Positions 43,970-52,977 of a DNA stretch of 64,000 nt are shown here, piece by piece (position 1 is the first letter of the stretch; every line of letters starts with the position of its first letter). Both the position numbers and the translations under genes were made by a program. The stretch is from Sphingomonas abietis (GTDB lineage Bacteria > Pseudomonadota > Alphaproteobacteria > Sphingomonadales > Sphingomonadaceae): the NCBI RefSeq assembly GCF_027625475.1, contig NZ_CP115174.1, positions 1,364,001 through 1,428,000 on the forward strand. The letters run 5' to 3'. Below the pieces are notes generated by a model. The model was not told the origin of the DNA, did no database searches, and saw nothing but the letters and a program-made list of their open reading frames with translations.

Positions 43970-45568
43970 GTGGCAAAACCGGGGCTGAACATGACGGCGA
44001 CAGAGGCACAGGCAGCGGTGGATTATCGGCGTCGCGCCCGGCGCAGCCCATCGGCGATCGGGCGAGGGCTGGAGGGGCTGGAACTGGAGGGGCCACCCGG
44101 ATCGGACGGACGCCCCCCCGTGACGCATGTCGATGCTCTGCCGGATGGTGGCAAGCGCGTGGTCGAGGGTGCCGCGGCGAAGCTCGATCGACCCGAGGCG
44201 ATGACCGGCAGCGAACGCATCGCGCTCGAGGCGATCATCATCCCCGATCATCGCCCCGCGATCGCCATCCGGCAGGGCAGCTACACCGTCACCCATTCAT
44301 CTCATTTTTCGGCCGCGACACGGCGGTGCCCGTCGAGTTCCCGCCGCAGTTTGACGAGGACTTCCTGCACCTGGGGCGATCGATCGTGCCGGTGCCTTCT
44401 GCGGCAGGGCTGGATCGGCTGGACCTGACGCATATGCGGCTGTTCTTCGACGGTGCGCGCCGGATGCCGGTGCTGGCGATCAGCGAAAGCGATCGGTCCC
44501 AGCCCCAATTGTCCGCCCGGATCAATGGCCTGTTCCGCTGGCCGGACCTGCGCGGCCAGCCGGACGAGCGTCGCCTGGCCGCGCAAGGCGTGATGCTGGC
44601 GCGGCTGGTTCCCCAGCGCAAGCTTGCTTGGGGGCCGCAGATGGCGGCAGGCGCGCGCGCCGCCAATCTCCTCGCAGCCATGATTCCGCTAGGCGGATCG
44701 GATTCGGACTTCGTTCATCTGGGGGCATGGTCCGCGCTCGGCGCCTGGCTGCGGGTCAATCACAATCCGCAGGCGACCCGCGTCGTCTATCTTTCCGGCG
44801 CGGTCCCCGCCGACGGCCCACCGGATGACGCGACCCCGCCCAGGGCCTTGTGGAAGATTGCCGTCTCGGTCGATGCCAGCGGGAGGGTGGTCGCCGACGC
44901 GGGGCTGCTGCCAGGCGCCATGTTGCCGGATGGGCTGCCGGGGCGGACGAGTATCGCCGCGATCGCGAAGGCGAGCGGGCTGGACTTCTCGGGCTTGCAA
45001 CAGGCCCTCCAGAATAGCGGCGCCACGACGCCCCAAGCCGCGACACCGGCGCAACTGGTCGCGCGCGTCTATATCGAAATCCGGAATGTCGACACCGGCA
45101 CGACGCAATCCATCCGCGACGCCTTGTCCGCACAGGGGTTCATCACGCCGCGGATCGAGCCGGTCGATCCCTGCATCGCCCCTGCGCAGCTGCGCTATTA
45201 TTACCCCCAGGATTTGTCGGCAGCCCAGCTGGCCGCCCGGACCAGCACTGCGGCGGTGCAGGCCGCGGGGCTCGGCGGTCGCGCTGGTCAGGACGCCGGA
45301 TCCGGTTGTTCGCCACATCGCGTTGTGGGTGATCGTCGCGGTGTGCTGCGGACTGACGATTCTCCTGCGGTATCGCGCAACGGTGGATCCTCAGAGTGGA
45401 CGGCCCCAATGGACGGCGATTCTGGTCTCGGTCGTCTCGTTCCTGCTCTGGCTGACCGCGCTCGGCGCACCGACCACGCCGATCAGCATGCCCGACGCCC
45501 TCAGTTTTGTCGGCCCGCTCCTCGCCCTGCTCTGGGGAACCATCGTGCCGTATTTCTATCGGGGATGA
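43970..45568 (+). pseudogene. Unknown gene read in three pieces by two opposing frameshifts
   Basis: The first piece (from 43970) carries SERIALEAIIIPDHRPAIAI and runs to about 44300. The middle piece, one frame back, runs from HPFISFFGRDTAVPVEFPPQ to about 45270 and looks fully coding. The last piece returns to the first frame and ends with two membrane helices (IALWVIVAVCCGLTILLRYR and WTAILVSVVSFLLWLTAL). The middle part ends in VYIEIRNVDTGTTQSIRDAL and RYYYPQDLSAAQL, reminiscent of LytR-C-like domains, so the intact protein would be an about 530-residue membrane-anchored protein. I cannot name a family. It follows the M64 peptidase gene. Confidence 0.6.
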
Positions 45569-45928
45569 GATTTTGGCCGCTTGCGCTGGATGAACGAGCA
45601 GATCCGGCGGTTCGGGTGGAAGCGGCGCCTTCGTGGCGCGGGAAGCGGCTTGGCGGTGACGGTCGAGGCGACATCCGGCCAGCTGTGCGCCTTGCCGTCC
45701 GCCGGAGATCAGTAAAGCGGGTTTGTGGAAGCGGGTGGAGCAGTGGGCGCCTCCCGGCGTGACCGGCGGGGCCACGCCTTGCGGCGTCGGCAAGTCCTCC
45801 GCCCCGCCCACAGGCGGCGACGATCGCAGGCGCAAGAGGGTTGGGGAGGGAGAAGGGGCGTGAACGGACGGAGGGGACGCGGTCTCTGCCGCCCGCCGAC
45901 CGGTGCCGGTACGAGCCATGCTGGCCGA
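45569..45928. other. Intergenic between convergent genes, nothing recognised
   Basis: About 360 bp separate the frame-broken gene from the end of the MDR dehydrogenase gene. Open stretches on both strands are GC-bias artefacts without starts or family resemblance. Confidence 0.35.
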
Positions 45929-47047
45929 TCAGACCGTGACCACCAGCTTCGATGCGGAGACGCCTCGACGTTGGCGTTCCAAAGCAGCCGGGATCGCCTC
46001 CAGACCATCGCCGACAATCTCGGCTCGCGGTGCCGCCTGATAGCGCCCTTCGGCCAGTGCCGTGGGGAGGAACGCCTCGAAGACCATCGGGCCGACCTCG
46101 TTTCCCACAGGCGAGCCGCCCCAGACGAATTTCGTTCGGACGCCCTTGCGGCGAGCCCGTATCGCCAGCCGGACATTCCCGATGACCATCGATACGAGCA
46201 CCGGCAGCAATGTACGCCACCGTCCTCGTCCGGCGGGCACGGCGTCGAAAGACGTCGGTGGCGTGACCATGGCGACGAACCGCTCGCCCTCGCTGGCGGC
46301 AACGATATCGATGCACGCCCGTGTCGAGCCCGACCCGATCGCGATCGCACCGCACGTCCGTCGACCCTGTAGCGCTTTGATGATCGAGGCGACCGCATTC
46401 GGATCATTGCGGTCGAAGACCAGGCGCGCGCCCAGTTTCCCGAGATAGTCATGGTTGCGCGGCGACGCCGTGGCGATCACGTCGTAGCCCGCCGCGACCG
46501 CGAGCTGGATCGCGTTGCAACCGACGCTCGTCGAGCCGCCCCAGACGAGCAAGGTTGCGCCGGTTGGCGCTGCACCGTCGGACGGTGGGCGCATGGCGAG
46601 AAAATCCTGCTGAAACAGCGCGGCCGACGCCGTCGCGATCGCCAGGGGGAGGACGCATGCGGCTTCGAACGAGAGCGCATCCGGTATCCGGCTGGTCACA
46701 TGCTCCTGCAACACCACGCGGGTCTGGTAGGCGCCTTCCGCGGCGCGATGCCCTCTCTCGCTGCCGGCCGCGAAGCCGAGCACGCGGTCGCCGACCTCGA
46801 AGCGCGACACGCCGGTTCCGATCGCGACCACCTCGCCGGCGACGTCGCTGCCCACGATCGCCGGATAGCCTATCCAGGGTGTGATGATGTCGCCGACCGC
46901 CCGGATCGCGCGATCGAAGGGATTGACCGCGATCGCCCGGGTGTGGATCGCGATCTCGCCGGCGCCGGGCTCGACCATCGGGGCCGGCCCGATGGCGAAC
47001 GGGCCGCGCTTCCTGGTAAGCCAGAGCGCTGAATGTTGCGACGTCAC
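45929..47047 (-). CDS. MDR-family zinc-type alcohol dehydrogenase/quinone reductase
   Basis: The product has about 372 residues. The GroES-like domain (IHTRAIAVNPFDRAIRAVG, GSDVAGEVVAIGTGVSRFEVGDRVLGF) is followed by a Rossmann fold (LLVWGGSTSVGCNAIQLAVAAGYDVIATAS). Enoyl-reductase-like relatives in fungi and bacteria share this layout. I prefer the GTG at 47047, with GGGAG ten bases upstream, to the more distant ATG at 47134, which would overlap the AraC promoter. It is divergent from the AraC regulator. Confidence 0.87.
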   Translation of the reverse strand: MTSQHSALWLTRKRGPFAIGPAPMVEPGAGEIAIHTRAIAVNPFDRAIRAVGDIITPWIGYPAIVGSDVAGEVVAIGTGVSRFEVGDRVLGFAAGSERGHRAAEGAYQTRVVLQEHVTSRIPDALSFEAACVLPLAIATASAALFQQDFLAMRPPSDGAAPTGATLLVWGGSTSVGCNAIQLAVAAGYDVIATASPRNHDYLGKLGARLVFDRNDPNAVASIIKALQGRRTCGAIAIGSGSTRACIDIVAASEGERFVAMVTPPTSFDAVPAGRGRWRTLLPVLVSMVIGNVRLAIRARRKGVRTKFVWGGSPVGNEVGPMVFEAFLPTALAEGRYQAAPRAEIVGDGLEAIPAALERQRRGVSASKLVVTV

Positions 47048-47155
47048 TGCTTTGAAACTCCCGACATGGATCAGCTGTCGACGGATTAGGCTGGCGGTTT
47101 CGGACGGACCATGCTGAACCGTGCGGATATTCATCGCGATCGTTCAGGAATGCCC

Positions 47156-48070
47156 ATGGATCCCATGTCTGAAATTCTCGGTCTGCTGCAACCGAGCGGC
47201 TATGGCTTTCGTGGCCTGGACGCAGGCGGCCAGTGGGCCATCGCGTTCGCCCCGGCGGCGGGCCTGAAATGCCACGCTCTGCATAGCGGCGCCTGCTGGC
47301 TGAGGCTGGAGGGCATGCCCAGCCCGGTCAGGCTGGAGGCCGGAGATCTCGTCTTGCTCTCCGGGCAACACGGGTTCAGCCTGTTCACCGCCCCCGATGT
47401 CGATCCGATCGATGGCTATGACTTCTTCCTCGCCACGCCGCCCGGCGAGACGGCGCTGCTCGGCGGCGGCGGTGAGGTTTCGGGCGTCGGCGGCTTCTTC
47501 AAGTTCGAGAGCGTGCATGCCGCCATGATGCTGGAGGCGCTGCCGCCCCTCATCCACATCCGTGCAGGCGCGACCGAGGGCGAGTTGATCTGGCCGATCA
47601 CCAGGCTGATGCGTGAATTGCGGTCCCCGCAGCCCGGCGGCACATTGGTGGCCCGGCACCTCGCCCAAACCCTGCTGATCGAGGCGTTCCGCCTCCATCT
47701 GGCCGATGGAGCGACGGCTGGCGTCGGCTGGCTCTACGCGCTCGGCGAACCCCGGATACGATCCGCGATGGCGGCCATACACGCCGATCCCGCCCGGCGG
47801 TGGAGACTTGAAGACCTCGCGGCCACGGCCGGCATGTCGAGAACGAGCTTCGCCGTCCGCTTCCGGGAGATACTGGGCGAGCCGGCGATGGAATATCTCA
47901 CCCGTTGGCGCATGGTGCTTGCGGCCCAGCGCCTGCGCGAGGGGCGTCAGTCCATCGCAGTCGTGGCTCCGGCCGTGGGCTATGAATCCGAAAGCGCGTT
48001 CGGCGCCGCTTTCAAGCGTGTCATCGGGCTTTCGCCGAGGAGCTTTGCCAACGCCGCTGGCCAGCTCTGA
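47156..48070 (+). CDS. AraC family transcriptional regulator
   Basis: The 304-residue protein has an AraC_binding_2/cupin_6-type N-terminal domain (LRLEGMPSPVRLEAGDLVLL) and two C-terminal helix-turn-helix units (RWRLEDLAATAGMSRTSFAVRF and SIAVVAPAVGYESESAFGAA). ATG at 47156 has AGGA seven bases upstream; 47150 and 47165 are alternatives. It diverges from the MDR dehydrogenase, its probable target. Confidence 0.9.
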   Translation: MDPMSEILGLLQPSGYGFRGLDAGGQWAIAFAPAAGLKCHALHSGACWLRLEGMPSPVRLEAGDLVLLSGQHGFSLFTAPDVDPIDGYDFFLATPPGETALLGGGGEVSGVGGFFKFESVHAAMMLEALPPLIHIRAGATEGELIWPITRLMRELRSPQPGGTLVARHLAQTLLIEAFRLHLADGATAGVGWLYALGEPRIRSAMAAIHADPARRWRLEDLAATAGMSRTSFAVRFREILGEPAMEYLTRWRMVLAAQRLREGRQSIAVVAPAVGYESESAFGAAFKRVIGLSPRSFANAAGQL

Positions 48071-48164
48071 TGGCGGTTGGGTCCGCGCTGCCGCAAAGAC
48101 CCGGTCGGTATGCGCGATGGCCTTTTCGGTGGATGTCGGCGGCCGTGCATGCCACCAGACGCCG

Positions 48165-48656
48165 ATGGTCGATCGCCCTTCATCCGTTCGCGTGCTGATG
48201 GTTTGCCTCGGCAATATCTGCCGCTCCCCGCTCGCCGAAGCCGCTCTGAGGGCGGAAGCCGGCCGCTTGTCGGTCGACATCGCGGTGGAGTCCGCCGGCA
48301 CCGGTGGATGGCATGTCGGCCATCCGCCCGATCGCCGCGCGCAGGCCACGGCGCGGCGGCACGGCATCGACATTTCCGGCTATCGCGGCCGCCAGGTGGA
48401 GGCGGCGGACTTCCGTCACTTCACACATATCTTCGCGCTCGATGCCGACAATCTGTCGGATTTGCGGCGCATCGCACCGCCGGATGCGCTGGCCGAGATC
48501 GGCTTGCTGCTCGATCAGGTCGAGGGATGGCAGGGACGCTCGGTCGCCGATCCTTATTATGGCGACCAGAGCGACTTCGAAACGACATGGACCGAGGTCG
48601 ATGCCGCCGCACGGGCGTTCGTCCGCTGGTGGTCGGTTGACGCTTCGCCCAATTAA
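48165..48656 (+). CDS. Low-molecular-weight protein-tyrosine phosphatase
   Basis: The 163-residue product has the C(X)5R active-site loop in VLMVCLGNICRSPLAEAAL near residue 14 and the general-acid Asp in VADPYYGDQSDFE near 130, both intact. Length and order match bacterial Wzb/YfkJ-type enzymes, which dephosphorylate tyrosine kinases in exopolysaccharide control or other proteins. The frame is open further upstream over the AraC gene, but only as a shadow. Confidence 0.92.
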   Translation: MVDRPSSVRVLMVCLGNICRSPLAEAALRAEAGRLSVDIAVESAGTGGWHVGHPPDRRAQATARRHGIDISGYRGRQVEAADFRHFTHIFALDADNLSDLRRIAPPDALAEIGLLLDQVEGWQGRSVADPYYGDQSDFETTWTEVDAAARAFVRWWSVDASPN

Positions 48657-48682
48657 TTCACGTCGAGACACGCCGACTGGCC

Positions 48683-49540
48683 CTATCGAGTGACCTGTTT
48701 CGCGAAAGCGGCCATGTCTGCCAATATGGTGGCTCGTCCGCGTAGCGGCTTGGCAATGGCTGTGACGAGCCCAACATGGCCGATGTCCGGGTAGCGATGT
48801 CGGTCGACCTGCACGCCGGCGGTTCGCAGCTTCGACGCCAGCGAGTCGCTGTTGGCGGGCCGCACCGTTTCGTCCTTGTCCCCTGTCGCAAGAAACGCAG
48901 GCGGATCGCCGGGGCGGACATGGTGGACCGGCTGCGTTTCGATCGGATCGCCAATGCCCCCAAAGGTCTGCTGAACAACCGGGCCGTCGAGGGGCAGGAA
49001 ATCATAAGGCCCGGCAAGACCGATCAGTCCGCGTACCGCCTTGCGGTCTGTCCCGAGGAAGCGCGGGTCCAGCGCCAGCATGGCCGCATCATAAGCTCCG
49101 GCGGAGTGGCCCGCGAGGACCAGCCGGTCGGCATCGCCACCGAACTCCCGTGCATGGCCGCGTACCCAGCGCACGGCGGCGGCATTATCCTCCAGAAAGG
49201 CCGGATAGCGGACCTGCGGGACCAGCCGGTAGTCCGGGACGGCGACGACGAAGCCCCGCGAGGCCAGCGCGCGGCCGACGAAGGAATAGCCGCTCTTTGT
49301 CCCCGAGTTCCAAGATCCGCCATAGAAGAACACGATGATCGGGCGCGGGCTAGCGGATGCGGCCTTCGGCACATAGATGTCGAGGCGCTGGCGCGGGTCC
49401 GGCCCGAAGGCGGCGTCCTGCATCGCCAGCCGCGCACCGCCGTCCTTCGGCATGACCGCGTTGAACATCTTGAGCGGCGAGCAGGCCGAAGCCAGCAGCC
49501 CCAGCAGAGCGCCAGCGACGCGCGCGCTACCGAGCTTCAC
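48683..49540 (-). CDS. Alpha/beta-hydrolase lipoprotein (HSL-like esterase)
   Basis: The 285-residue product has a lipoprotein signal ending LLGLLASACS (Cys near residue 20). The oxyanion region FFYGGSWNSG and nucleophile elbow LAGHSAGAYD place it in the hormone-sensitive-lipase-like branch; later Asp (DKDETV) and His (DIGHVG) can complete the triad. A CATCC-N16-CGTAGC element at 49622-49648 points toward it, putting it in the same predicted ECF regulon as the lipid genes to the right. Cleavage of an acyl ester in the cell envelope is plausible. Confidence 0.87.
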   Translation of the reverse strand: MKLGSARVAGALLGLLASACSPLKMFNAVMPKDGGARLAMQDAAFGPDPRQRLDIYVPKAASASPRPIIVFFYGGSWNSGTKSGYSFVGRALASRGFVVAVPDYRLVPQVRYPAFLEDNAAAVRWVRGHAREFGGDADRLVLAGHSAGAYDAAMLALDPRFLGTDRKAVRGLIGLAGPYDFLPLDGPVVQQTFGGIGDPIETQPVHHVRPGDPPAFLATGDKDETVRPANSDSLASKLRTAGVQVDRHRYPDIGHVGLVTAIAKPLRGRATILADMAAFAKQVTR

Positions 49541-49621
49541 GGAGCATCCCGTTGGTCTTGTGCGTCAAAGCCTTGGATTCCCTTGCCAGCCGCAGACGCT
49601 GCTTTAGTCTGCCTTGGTCGA

Positions 49622-49648
49622 GCTACGACGCTCGTCTCGCTATGGATG
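49622..49648 (-). promoter_or_regulatory. ECF-type promoter for the hydrolase: CATCC-N16-CGTAGC
   Basis: On the minus strand CATCC (49648-49644), a 16-bp spacer and CGTAGC (49627-49622) match elements found upstream of three other operons in this cluster. The -35 element overlaps the predicted start codon of the divergent sigma factor gene, so the two could interfere. Confidence 0.65.
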
Positions 49649-50212
49649 CGCATGGGCTCGAGAAGTTCCGATCACGACGCCGCCAGCCTCGCCGCAACGC
49701 TCCGCCGCGTCGCGGATGGCGATCGCGTCGCGTTCGAAGATGTCTACCGGCGCACCTCCGTGAAGCTATTCGGCGTCTGCCTGCGTATCTTGCCCGTGAG
49801 ACAGGAAGCGGAAGAGGCGTTGCAGGAGGCCTATCTCTCGGTGTGGCGCCGGGCGACCACGTTCGATGCGGCGAAGGGCAGCGCGATGACATGGCTCATC
49901 ACGCTGACGCGCAATCGTGCGGTCGATCGTCTGCGCAGCGGCGGCAAAGTGGTTACGGCGCCGATCGAACTCGCCGATGACGTGCCCGATCCCACACCGG
50001 CCGCCTTGGCCCTGCTGGAGATGGGTGAGGACCAGCAGCGTTTGGCCTATTGCATGGGCACGCTGGACGGCGGCGACGCAGGCCTGATCCGCACCGCCTT
50101 CTTCGAAGGATCAACCTATGCCGAGCTCGCCAGCCGCTCCGCGACGCCGCTCGGCACGATCAAGAGCAGAATCCGACGCGCTTTGCTGAAGCTCAAGGAC
50201 TGCCTGTCATGA
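49646..50212 (+). CDS. ECF RNA polymerase sigma factor, SigK-like
   Basis: The product has about 188 residues. Region 2 (ADGDRVAFEDVYRRTSVKLF to LSVWRRATTFD) and region 4 (LIRTAFFEGSTYAELASRSA, PLGTIKSRIRRALLKLK) are both clear. The next gene, overlapping by ATGA, encodes an RskA-like anti-sigma factor, which defines the SigK-type (ECF19-like) pairing. Start is ATG 49646 or 49652; no good ribosome binding site is visible. A weaker autoregulatory candidate, CATCC-N16-CAAAGC, lies at 49545-49571. It probably transcribes the four promoters with CATCC-N16-CGTA in this window. Confidence 0.92.
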   Translation: MRMGSRSSDHDAASLAATLRRVADGDRVAFEDVYRRTSVKLFGVCLRILPVRQEAEEALQEAYLSVWRRATTFDAAKGSAMTWLITLTRNRAVDRLRSGGKVVTAPIELADDVPDPTPAALALLEMGEDQQRLAYCMGTLDGGDAGLIRTAFFEGSTYAELASRSATPLGTIKSRIRRALLKLKDCLS

Positions 50213-50910
50213 GTGCGGCCCTGTCCGAGGAGGACGAGTTGCTCGCCGCCGAGCTCGCCTTCGGTTTGCTCGATCCGCCGGAGCGGCAGGCGGCAGAAGC
50301 CCGGCTTGGCTCGGACGGCGCGTTCGCCGACGCCCATGCCCGCTGGCAAGACTATATGGCGGCCATGTTCGATCATCCCGGCGAAGCGCCCAGCGCATCG
50401 GTGTGGAGCGCGATCGAAGCGCGCCTGCCGGCAAACGATCCCGCGCCGGCCTTGCCCGCGACGCTGCGCTGGTGGAAGGCCGGGACGCTGGTCGCCAGCG
50501 CCGCTGCCGTGGTGCTGGGCGTGGTCGCGATCCAGAAGCCACAGACGATCGTCGAGCGCGTGCCCGTCGTACAGCAGGCTTCGGCGCCGATGGTGGCGGT
50601 GCTGACCGGCAAGAAGGGCTTCGTGACGGTCAGCGTCGATCCTGCCAGCGGCCACATGACCTCCGCCGCGACCGGTCTCGACATCGGCGAGCATTCGCCC
50701 GAGCTGTGGGTGATCCCGGCCGATGGCAGGCCGCGCTCGATGGGCGTGATGAACGCCTCGGCACCCGGCTGGGCCAAGCTGCCGGCCGTGGCGTCGTCGG
50801 TGATGACGGCGGGGGTGACGATCGCCGTCTCGATCGAGCCGGTGGGCGGTTCGCCGACCGGCGAGCCGACCGGCCCCGTCATTCTCAGTGGTAAGCTCGC
50901 GACGACATGA
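50209..50910 (+). CDS. RskA-like membrane anti-sigma factor
   Basis: The 233-residue protein has an N-terminal cytoplasmic sigma-binding segment (ELLAAELAFGLLDPPERQ, then FADAHARWQDYMAAMF), one membrane helix (AGTLVASAAAVVLGVVAIQ, near residue 95), and a periplasmic RskA C-terminal domain (SPELWVIPADGRPRSMGVM, ending SIEPVGGSPTGEPTGPVILS). It should hold the sigma factor at the membrane until regulated proteolysis. No zinc motif of the ChrR class is present, which separates it from the singlet-oxygen systems that control similar lipid genes elsewhere. Confidence 0.92.
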   Translation: MSAALSEEDELLAAELAFGLLDPPERQAAEARLGSDGAFADAHARWQDYMAAMFDHPGEAPSASVWSAIEARLPANDPAPALPATLRWWKAGTLVASAAAVVLGVVAIQKPQTIVERVPVVQQASAPMVAVLTGKKGFVTVSVDPASGHMTSAATGLDIGEHSPELWVIPADGRPRSMGVMNASAPGWAKLPAVASSVMTAGVTIAVSIEPVGGSPTGEPTGPVILSGKLATT

Positions 50911-50965
50911 GCGGCACCGGCACCACCCGATGCGCGCGGCGTCATGGTGATCTGCACCCGACGGG

Positions 50966-52195
50966 TTATCGGGATAGCGGCTCCAGCACGTAAAGGCCGA
51001 CGTCGATCGTGCCGGTGCGGAAGCCCGCCTCGCAATAGCTGAGATAATAATCCCAGAGCCGACGGAAATCGCCATCGAAGCCGAGCGCTGCGACCTTCGG
51101 CCAGGCCGCATCGAAACGGCGACGCCATTCGGCGAGCGTATCGGCATATCCCGCGCCGAACGTCTCGGATGCCGTGACGGCGAGCCCGGCTCGCTTCGCC
51201 TGATCCGCCAGGATAGCCTGCGTCGGCAGCATCCCGCCGGGGAAGACATGGCGCTGGATGAAATCGGGGCTGCGCTTGTAGGAGTCGAACCGATCCTCGC
51301 GGATCGTGATCGCCTGGAGCACGATCCTGCCACCGGGCTTGAGGCAGGCCCGGAGCTTTTCGAAATAGATCGGCCAATAGGCTTCGCCGACCGCCTCCAG
51401 CATCTCGATCGAGACGATGCGATCGTAGCGGGCCTGCTCCTCGCGATAGTCCTGAAGCCGCAGGTCGACTTTGTCCGACAGGTCGCCTGCGGCGATCTGC
51501 TCTCGCGCATAAGCGAGCTGCTCGGCCGACAGCGTGAGCCCGGTGACGCTGCGGCATGGCCTTGCCAGCCGCGCTGCCAGCGCGCCCCAGCCACAGCCGA
51601 TTTCCAGCACATCATCCTCGTCGCCGAGCGACAGCAAAGCGGCGATGCGATCGAGCTTTTCGGCTTGCGCCGCTTCCAATGACTGGCCGGGTCCGATGCG
51701 GCGAGCCGACGAATAGGTCATGCTTTCGTCAAGCCACAGCCGATAGAAATCGTTGCCGAGATCATAATGGAAAGCGATGTTCCGGCGGCTGCCACTGGCC
51801 GAATTGCGCCGCAGGGCGTGGCCGAGCCGGCGCCACAGCCGAACCGGCCAGAACCCATCCATCGTCCGATCGAGGCGTGCGACATTCTCCGCCGCCATCG
51901 CGATCAGGGCGGTCAGATCGGGGCTGGACCAGTCTCCCGCGATATACCCTTCCGCGAAACCGACATCGCCGCGGGTCAGAAGGCGCCGAAGCGCGCGCAG
52001 GTTGCGCAATTCCATGACGCCGTGCGGCCCCGCCAGGCGGCCGACATGCGCGATCCGCTCACCAGATGGCAGGATCACCGTCAGCCGCCCGCATTCGAGA
52101 TGACGCAGCACCCGCCGGACCAGCCACGGGCCGGCCTCGGGCGTCGCCTCCGGGAAGGACACGGCATCGACCTGCGTCTCGTGGCTCAGATACAT
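50966..52195 (-). CDS. Cyclopropane-fatty-acid-synthase-like methyltransferase 1
   Basis: The 409-residue protein has the Cfa N-terminal region (residues ~20-110) and a SAM-binding domain with VLEIGCGWGALAARLA. The substrate-binding stretch HYDLGNDFYRLWLDESMTYS is conserved, but the Cys found in E. coli Cfa (YSCAY) is Ser here (YSSAR), as in many COG2230 members. It should methylate or cyclopropanate double bonds of membrane phospholipid acyl chains. The ATG at 52195 overlaps the end of the DUF1365 gene by ten bases; it is the last gene of the FAD-DUF1365-Cfa operon. Confidence 0.9.
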   Translation of the reverse strand: MYLSHETQVDAVSFPEATPEAGPWLVRRVLRHLECGRLTVILPSGERIAHVGRLAGPHGVMELRNLRALRRLLTRGDVGFAEGYIAGDWSSPDLTALIAMAAENVARLDRTMDGFWPVRLWRRLGHALRRNSASGSRRNIAFHYDLGNDFYRLWLDESMTYSSARRIGPGQSLEAAQAEKLDRIAALLSLGDEDDVLEIGCGWGALAARLARPCRSVTGLTLSAEQLAYAREQIAAGDLSDKVDLRLQDYREEQARYDRIVSIEMLEAVGEAYWPIYFEKLRACLKPGGRIVLQAITIREDRFDSYKRSPDFIQRHVFPGGMLPTQAILADQAKRAGLAVTASETFGAGYADTLAEWRRRFDAAWPKVAALGFDGDFRRLWDYYLSYCEAGFRTGTIDVGLYVLEPLSR

Positions 52196-52977
52196 GCGGC
52201 CTCCTGCGGCATTTTCACGATGGTGACGGGATGGAGCGGGGCCGCCGGCCGAGCCCGCACCGGCACCCGCTTGATCCAGAGCCTGAGCGCCTCCCACAGG
52301 ATACCGCCGACCACCTTGAAGGTCAGCAGCGGGTGGGTGACGAAGGCCTTGAGCAGTTCGACATCGGTCAGCGGCCGGCGCGTCGCGCTGTGGACCGCGG
52401 TGATGACCGGTCCGATCCCGTCGGAAGCGGTGATCGCAAGCGACAGGCGCTCGTCCGGCGGCGCCAGCCGGAAGGCGTAGCGGATATCCATTCCCATGAA
52501 GGGCGAGACGTGGAAATCCTTGGCGCAGCCCTGCCGGATGATGCCGCCGGTCTGCTCGACCGGGAGGAGATAGCCGTGCCGCTGCCCGAAGGTGTTGTTC
52601 ACCTCGTACAATGTGGCCCGCAGCGCGCCCTCGCGATCGTGGCAGAAATAGACGCTCAACGGGTTGAACGCGAAGCCCAATATGCGGGGCATGGTGAGCA
52701 GCCGGATGGCGCCTCCGCCCAGATCCATGCCCGCGGACGCGAGATGCCGCTCGACCTGTGCGCGCAGCGGCTCGCGCGTGCCGGCACCATAATCGCGATC
52801 ATGGAAGGCGAAGAGGTTGAAGCGATTGCGCGAGAAGAGCGTCAGCCGCCCTGCCAGCACGTCGATCTCGTCGAGGTCGAGCAGCAGCGAGAAGAGGCGA
52901 TAGCGCAGCCGGTGCTCCCGCGGTCGCGTGCGGCGATGCATGACATGGCCGACATAGAGGACGGACGCGACCGTCAT
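52186..52977 (-). CDS. DUF1365 family protein
   Basis: The 263-residue protein begins SVLYVGHVMHRRTRPREHRL and contains ILGFAFNPLSVYFCHDREG and KDFHVSPFMGMDIRYAFRL, all hallmarks of DUF1365 (COG3496). This family almost always sits between an FAD-dependent oxidoreductase and a Cfa-like methyltransferase, as here. Its biochemical role is unknown. It overlaps the FAD gene by four bases. Confidence 0.92.
   Translation of the reverse strand: MTVASVLYVGHVMHRRTRPREHRLRYRLFSLLLDLDEIDVLAGRLTLFSRNRFNLFAFHDRDYGAGTREPLRAQVERHLASAGMDLGGGAIRLLTMPRILGFAFNPLSVYFCHDREGALRATLYEVNNTFGQRHGYLLPVEQTGGIIRQGCAKDFHVSPFMGMDIRYAFRLAPPDERLSLAITASDGIGPVITAVHSATRRPLTDVELLKAFVTHPLLTFKVVGGILWEALRLWIKRVPVRARPAAPLHPVTIVKMPQEAACI

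Noticed and set aside
43853..44296. A 147-codon minus frame over the start of the frame-broken gene
   Set aside because: No ribosome binding site or family resemblance; the plus-strand pieces look more like protein.
50209..50910. ChrR-type zinc anti-sigma factor
   Set aside because: No cupin or zinc-binding His/Cys motif is present. A membrane helix and RskA-like C-terminus are seen instead.
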